Shown piece by piece: positions 61,862 through 64,000 of a stretch of DNA of 64,000 nt (its first letter is position 1; each line of letters begins with the position of its first letter). The DNA is from Streptomyces sp. NBC_01314 (lineage in GTDB: Bacteria; Actinomycetota; Actinomycetes; Streptomycetales; Streptomycetaceae). The DNA lies in contig NZ_CP108394.1 of the NCBI RefSeq assembly GCF_041435215.1, positions 4,526,001 through 4,590,000 of the forward strand, read 5' to 3'. A program made the position numbers and the translations under genes. The notes beneath the pieces were generated by a model. That model saw only the letters and a program-made list of their open reading frames with translations, was not told where the DNA came from and did no database searches.

Positions 61862-63902
61862 GGGCGTAGGGGGTGGAGTCGAGGGCGCGGGCCCGGTCGG
61901 TGAGGCGGGTCATGCGGGTGCGGGCCTTTTCCAGCTGTTCCAGGTCGTCGGCGGCCGGGCCGGCGTCGGCTGCGAGGTCGGTCCAGACAGCGATCAGGTC
62001 GCGGCCCAGGTGCAGGCCCTGGAGCGGGTCGCGGACCGCGCGCCAGGCAGCCGCCGCGCTCTGGATGTTGCCGTACGCGGCACGCTGGTCGCGCAGGCGG
62101 TGGCGGAGGACGGCCAGGTCGAGGGAGAGGTGGAAGGAACGGAGGGCGTCGCCGGCCAGGTAGGCGATGTAGGCGGTCAGTTCGCGGAGCCTCAGTACCT
62201 CGGGGTGCTGCGGGCCCAGCGTGGTCTTCGCCCGGGCGACCGTCTCCTCGGCCATCTCCGCGGCCTCCTGGATACGGCCGAGTTTCACGGCCTCGTTGAT
62301 GCGGGACAGGGGCTCCGCGAAGAGGGAGGCCGAGCCTCCGCTCGTCTCCTCCGGCTCCAGCACGGCTTCGGCGACCGCGTCGAACTCCCGCACCGGAGCG
62401 GGTTTGGGGCCGGGGTCCTCTTCCTCGACCCTCCATTCGGGCGCGAGGTAGGAGTCCGTTGCGGACTCCTCCGGAGGGGCGAGCAGGGGGGCCGGGCCCG
62501 AGGGGTGGACGACTACGGGCATCGGGTCGGCGGGCATCGGGTCGGCGGGCTGGTTGTGGCTCGGCGGCCACGGCTGGGGATCCAGCGAGAAAGGCTTCGG
62601 CTCCGGTGACTCCGGTGACTCTGGTGACTCCGAAGGCCCGCCGTACACCGCGGCCTCCCCCTCACCCTGCCCATGACCCTGGCTCGGCGGCCACGGCTGG
62701 GGATCCGACGCGGGGCCGGGGGTGGAGGTGGGTTCGGTGAGCGGGCCGAACTCGCCCGTAGGGGGTGCGGCGGTACCGAATGCCGGGGCTTCGTCCTGGT
62801 TTCCGAACGATGGCGGAGTCGTCCTGTCGGCGCCTGCCGTGATGCCCGGCGGGTCCAGGGGGAGGCTCGGGGTCCCGGGCGACTGCGCGAGCGGGGCACC
62901 CTTCGGTTCCGGAATCGCACGCAGGACGAACGTCGACGGCTCGACACCACCGGTCGCCGGCTCCGACTGCCTTTGTTCCGCCGCGGTGAGAGGCATGGTC
63001 CGGGGCTCTCGATTCGGCCGCTCAGGTGCCGCGGGAGCGATGGACTCCGCCGCGGCCACCGGCTCCACCGCCGAGAGCCGCATCGTGCTCGGCTCCCGCC
63101 TCGTCCGAGGGGCGGGGGCGGCGACCCGTTCGGATTCGCCCCACTGCGCCTGCGCGTGCGGGGCTTCGGAAGCCACCGCCGGCACGGCCGGTGGTACCGC
63201 CTCCGGTGCGGGCGGCACAGCGGGGGCGGGTTCCGGCGAGGCCATCCCGGCCGAGACGGACGTCTCGGCTACCGGGCTCGCCACGGGCGGCGCCTCGTAC
63301 TCGTGCCGCGCCTCGTACTCGTGCCGCGCCTCGTACTCGTGCCGCGGCCCGTCAGCGGCCCACGGAGCAGGCGCCGCCTCGGGCTCGGCCGCTCGTTCCG
63401 GCACCGCCGACTCCGGTACGGCACGCAGTACATGGGTCGACCTGTCGCGACGCGGTGCGTGCGGGACCTCCGGACGCGCAGGTGCGACGGGAGGCTCCGA
63501 GGGCCGCTCGGCGACAACCTCGGGCGCGACCGCGGTCCCCGTCTGTCGCTCGGCAGCCGCCCCGGCGGCGCCCCACGGTTCTCCTACCCGCACCGGCTGA
63601 CCGGCGTACTGGCTGGCCCCGTCCACGCACACCCGCAACGGCACCACGTACCCGATCCGCTCATCGTGGACCGTGGCGTGTACGGGGTGACCGGCCGCGA
63701 GGGCGATGCGGTGGAGGTGCCGAAGGACGGCGTCCTGAATCTCCTGGCCGTGGGCCGCGACGACCGGTACGCCTCCGATCCAGGCAGCGCCCGCACCCGG
63801 GCCGGCCGCGGGGACGTGGACGTCGACCGGTACCGCCACCGGGGCGGCCGAGGACGCCGAGCGCTTCTGTTCCCGCTTCTTCTCTCGGCTGGGTCGACGC
63901 AT
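61851..63902 (-). CDS. Large low-complexity protein with TPR-like C-terminal domain
   Basis: A 683-residue protein. The N-terminal 100 or so residues form a conserved-looking domain (AAWIGGVPVVAAHGQEIQDA, LHRIALAAGHPVHATVHDER, VPLRVCVDGASQY). The middle 400 are Pro/Ala/Glu-rich with repeats (RHEYEA three times, DPQPWPPS twice). The last 150 are helical and TPR-like (AAEMAEETVARAKTTLGPQH, YIAYLAGDALRSFHLSLDL). ATG at 63902 has AGGGA upstream. No signal peptide or membrane helix. The architecture suggests a scaffold; function unknown. Confidence 0.72.
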   Translation of the reverse strand: MRRPSREKKREQKRSASSAAPVAVPVDVHVPAAGPGAGAAWIGGVPVVAAHGQEIQDAVLRHLHRIALAAGHPVHATVHDERIGYVVPLRVCVDGASQYAGQPVRVGEPWGAAGAAAERQTGTAVAPEVVAERPSEPPVAPARPEVPHAPRRDRSTHVLRAVPESAVPERAAEPEAAPAPWAADGPRHEYEARHEYEARHEYEAPPVASPVAETSVSAGMASPEPAPAVPPAPEAVPPAVPAVASEAPHAQAQWGESERVAAPAPRTRREPSTMRLSAVEPVAAAESIAPAAPERPNREPRTMPLTAAEQRQSEPATGGVEPSTFVLRAIPEPKGAPLAQSPGTPSLPLDPPGITAGADRTTPPSFGNQDEAPAFGTAAPPTGEFGPLTEPTSTPGPASDPQPWPPSQGHGQGEGEAAVYGGPSESPESPESPEPKPFSLDPQPWPPSHNQPADPMPADPMPVVVHPSGPAPLLAPPEESATDSYLAPEWRVEEEDPGPKPAPVREFDAVAEAVLEPEETSGGSASLFAEPLSRINEAVKLGRIQEAAEMAEETVARAKTTLGPQHPEVLRLRELTAYIAYLAGDALRSFHLSLDLAVLRHRLRDQRAAYGNIQSAAAAWRAVRDPLQGLHLGRDLIAVWTDLAADAGPAADDLEQLEKARTRMTRLTDRARALDSTPYAHGQ

Positions 63903-64000
63903 CTGTTCCCTCACTCTGCTGTGCCGGGGAACCGGCCACGCTTGATGCCAAGTCTCTCGGCTCGCTCACGGTTCAACGTCACCATGGCGTCACAGACACG
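63903..64000. other. Right edge of the window
   Basis: The 98 bases upstream of the last gene show no supported gene. They probably hold its promoter, which I could not resolve. Confidence 0.4.

Overview
The window is about 72% G+C by eye, with strong third-position GC in every gene. It contains the actinobacterial rpoBC/str ribosomal block, many GTG/TTG starts, a C+ type L33, HadA/HadB-like proteins beside secE-nusG, and Streptomyces-style secreted xylan enzymes. Together these point to a Streptomyces chromosome (core arm). No prophage, insertion sequence, CRISPR array or rRNA operon was seen.

Layout. 1-4.2 kb: a secreted xylan-degrading pair, a GH10 xylanase (cut by the window edge) and a GH115 alpha-glucuronidase. 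4.4-5.6 kb: an ECF-like sigma factor with a translationally coupled membrane partner. 5.7-10.3 kb: the str operon rpsL-rpsG-fusA-tuf. 10.4-23.1 kb: a DUF1707-type protein, rpoC, rpoB, rplL, rplJ, a lipoprotein, rplA and rplK. 23.3-24.7 kb: nusG, secE and tRNA-Trp. All of these run on the minus strand. 24.9-27.4 kb (plus): an aspartate-type aminotransferase and adenosine deaminase. 27.4-29.9 kb (minus): murB, two MaoC/Had-like dehydratase genes, rpmG, tRNA-Met and tRNA-Thr. 30.3-38.3 kb is mixed: a cytosine-deaminase-like protein missing key residues, a lipoprotein, an NAD(P)-binding protein, tRNA-Tyr, a YajQ-family protein, a GlsB-like membrane protein, an APC transporter, a YccF protein and HtpX.

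38.4-49.5 kb (minus) is the most unusual part. It is a compact operon nuoA-B-C-H-I-J-K-L-M-N in which most genes overlap by a few bases but nuoD, nuoE, nuoF and nuoG are absent. Several subunits carry long, repeat-built low-complexity tails. Beside it, on the plus strand, are two paralogous sensor kinases (49.7-52.7 kb), their likely response regulator (53.3-53.9 kb), and korA-korB encoding 2-oxoacid:ferredoxin oxidoreductase (54.3-57.4 kb). The neighbourhood suggests a ferredoxin-fed, complex-I-like respiratory module under two-component control. That function is inferred and not shown by sequence alone. Small interspersed repeats have entered coding frames in nuoL, nuoI and korB.

57.5-64 kb: a divergent HxlR regulator/quinone-reductase-like pair with an operator-like inverted repeat, a RarD-type permease, a secreted M28 aminopeptidase, and an overlapping pair of poorly characterised genes, one with a TPR-like C-terminus.

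Starts were chosen from Shine-Dalgarno sequences, known family lengths and overlaps. Terminators were called from stems I could pair by eye. Promoters were called from -35/-10 matches and are less certain.
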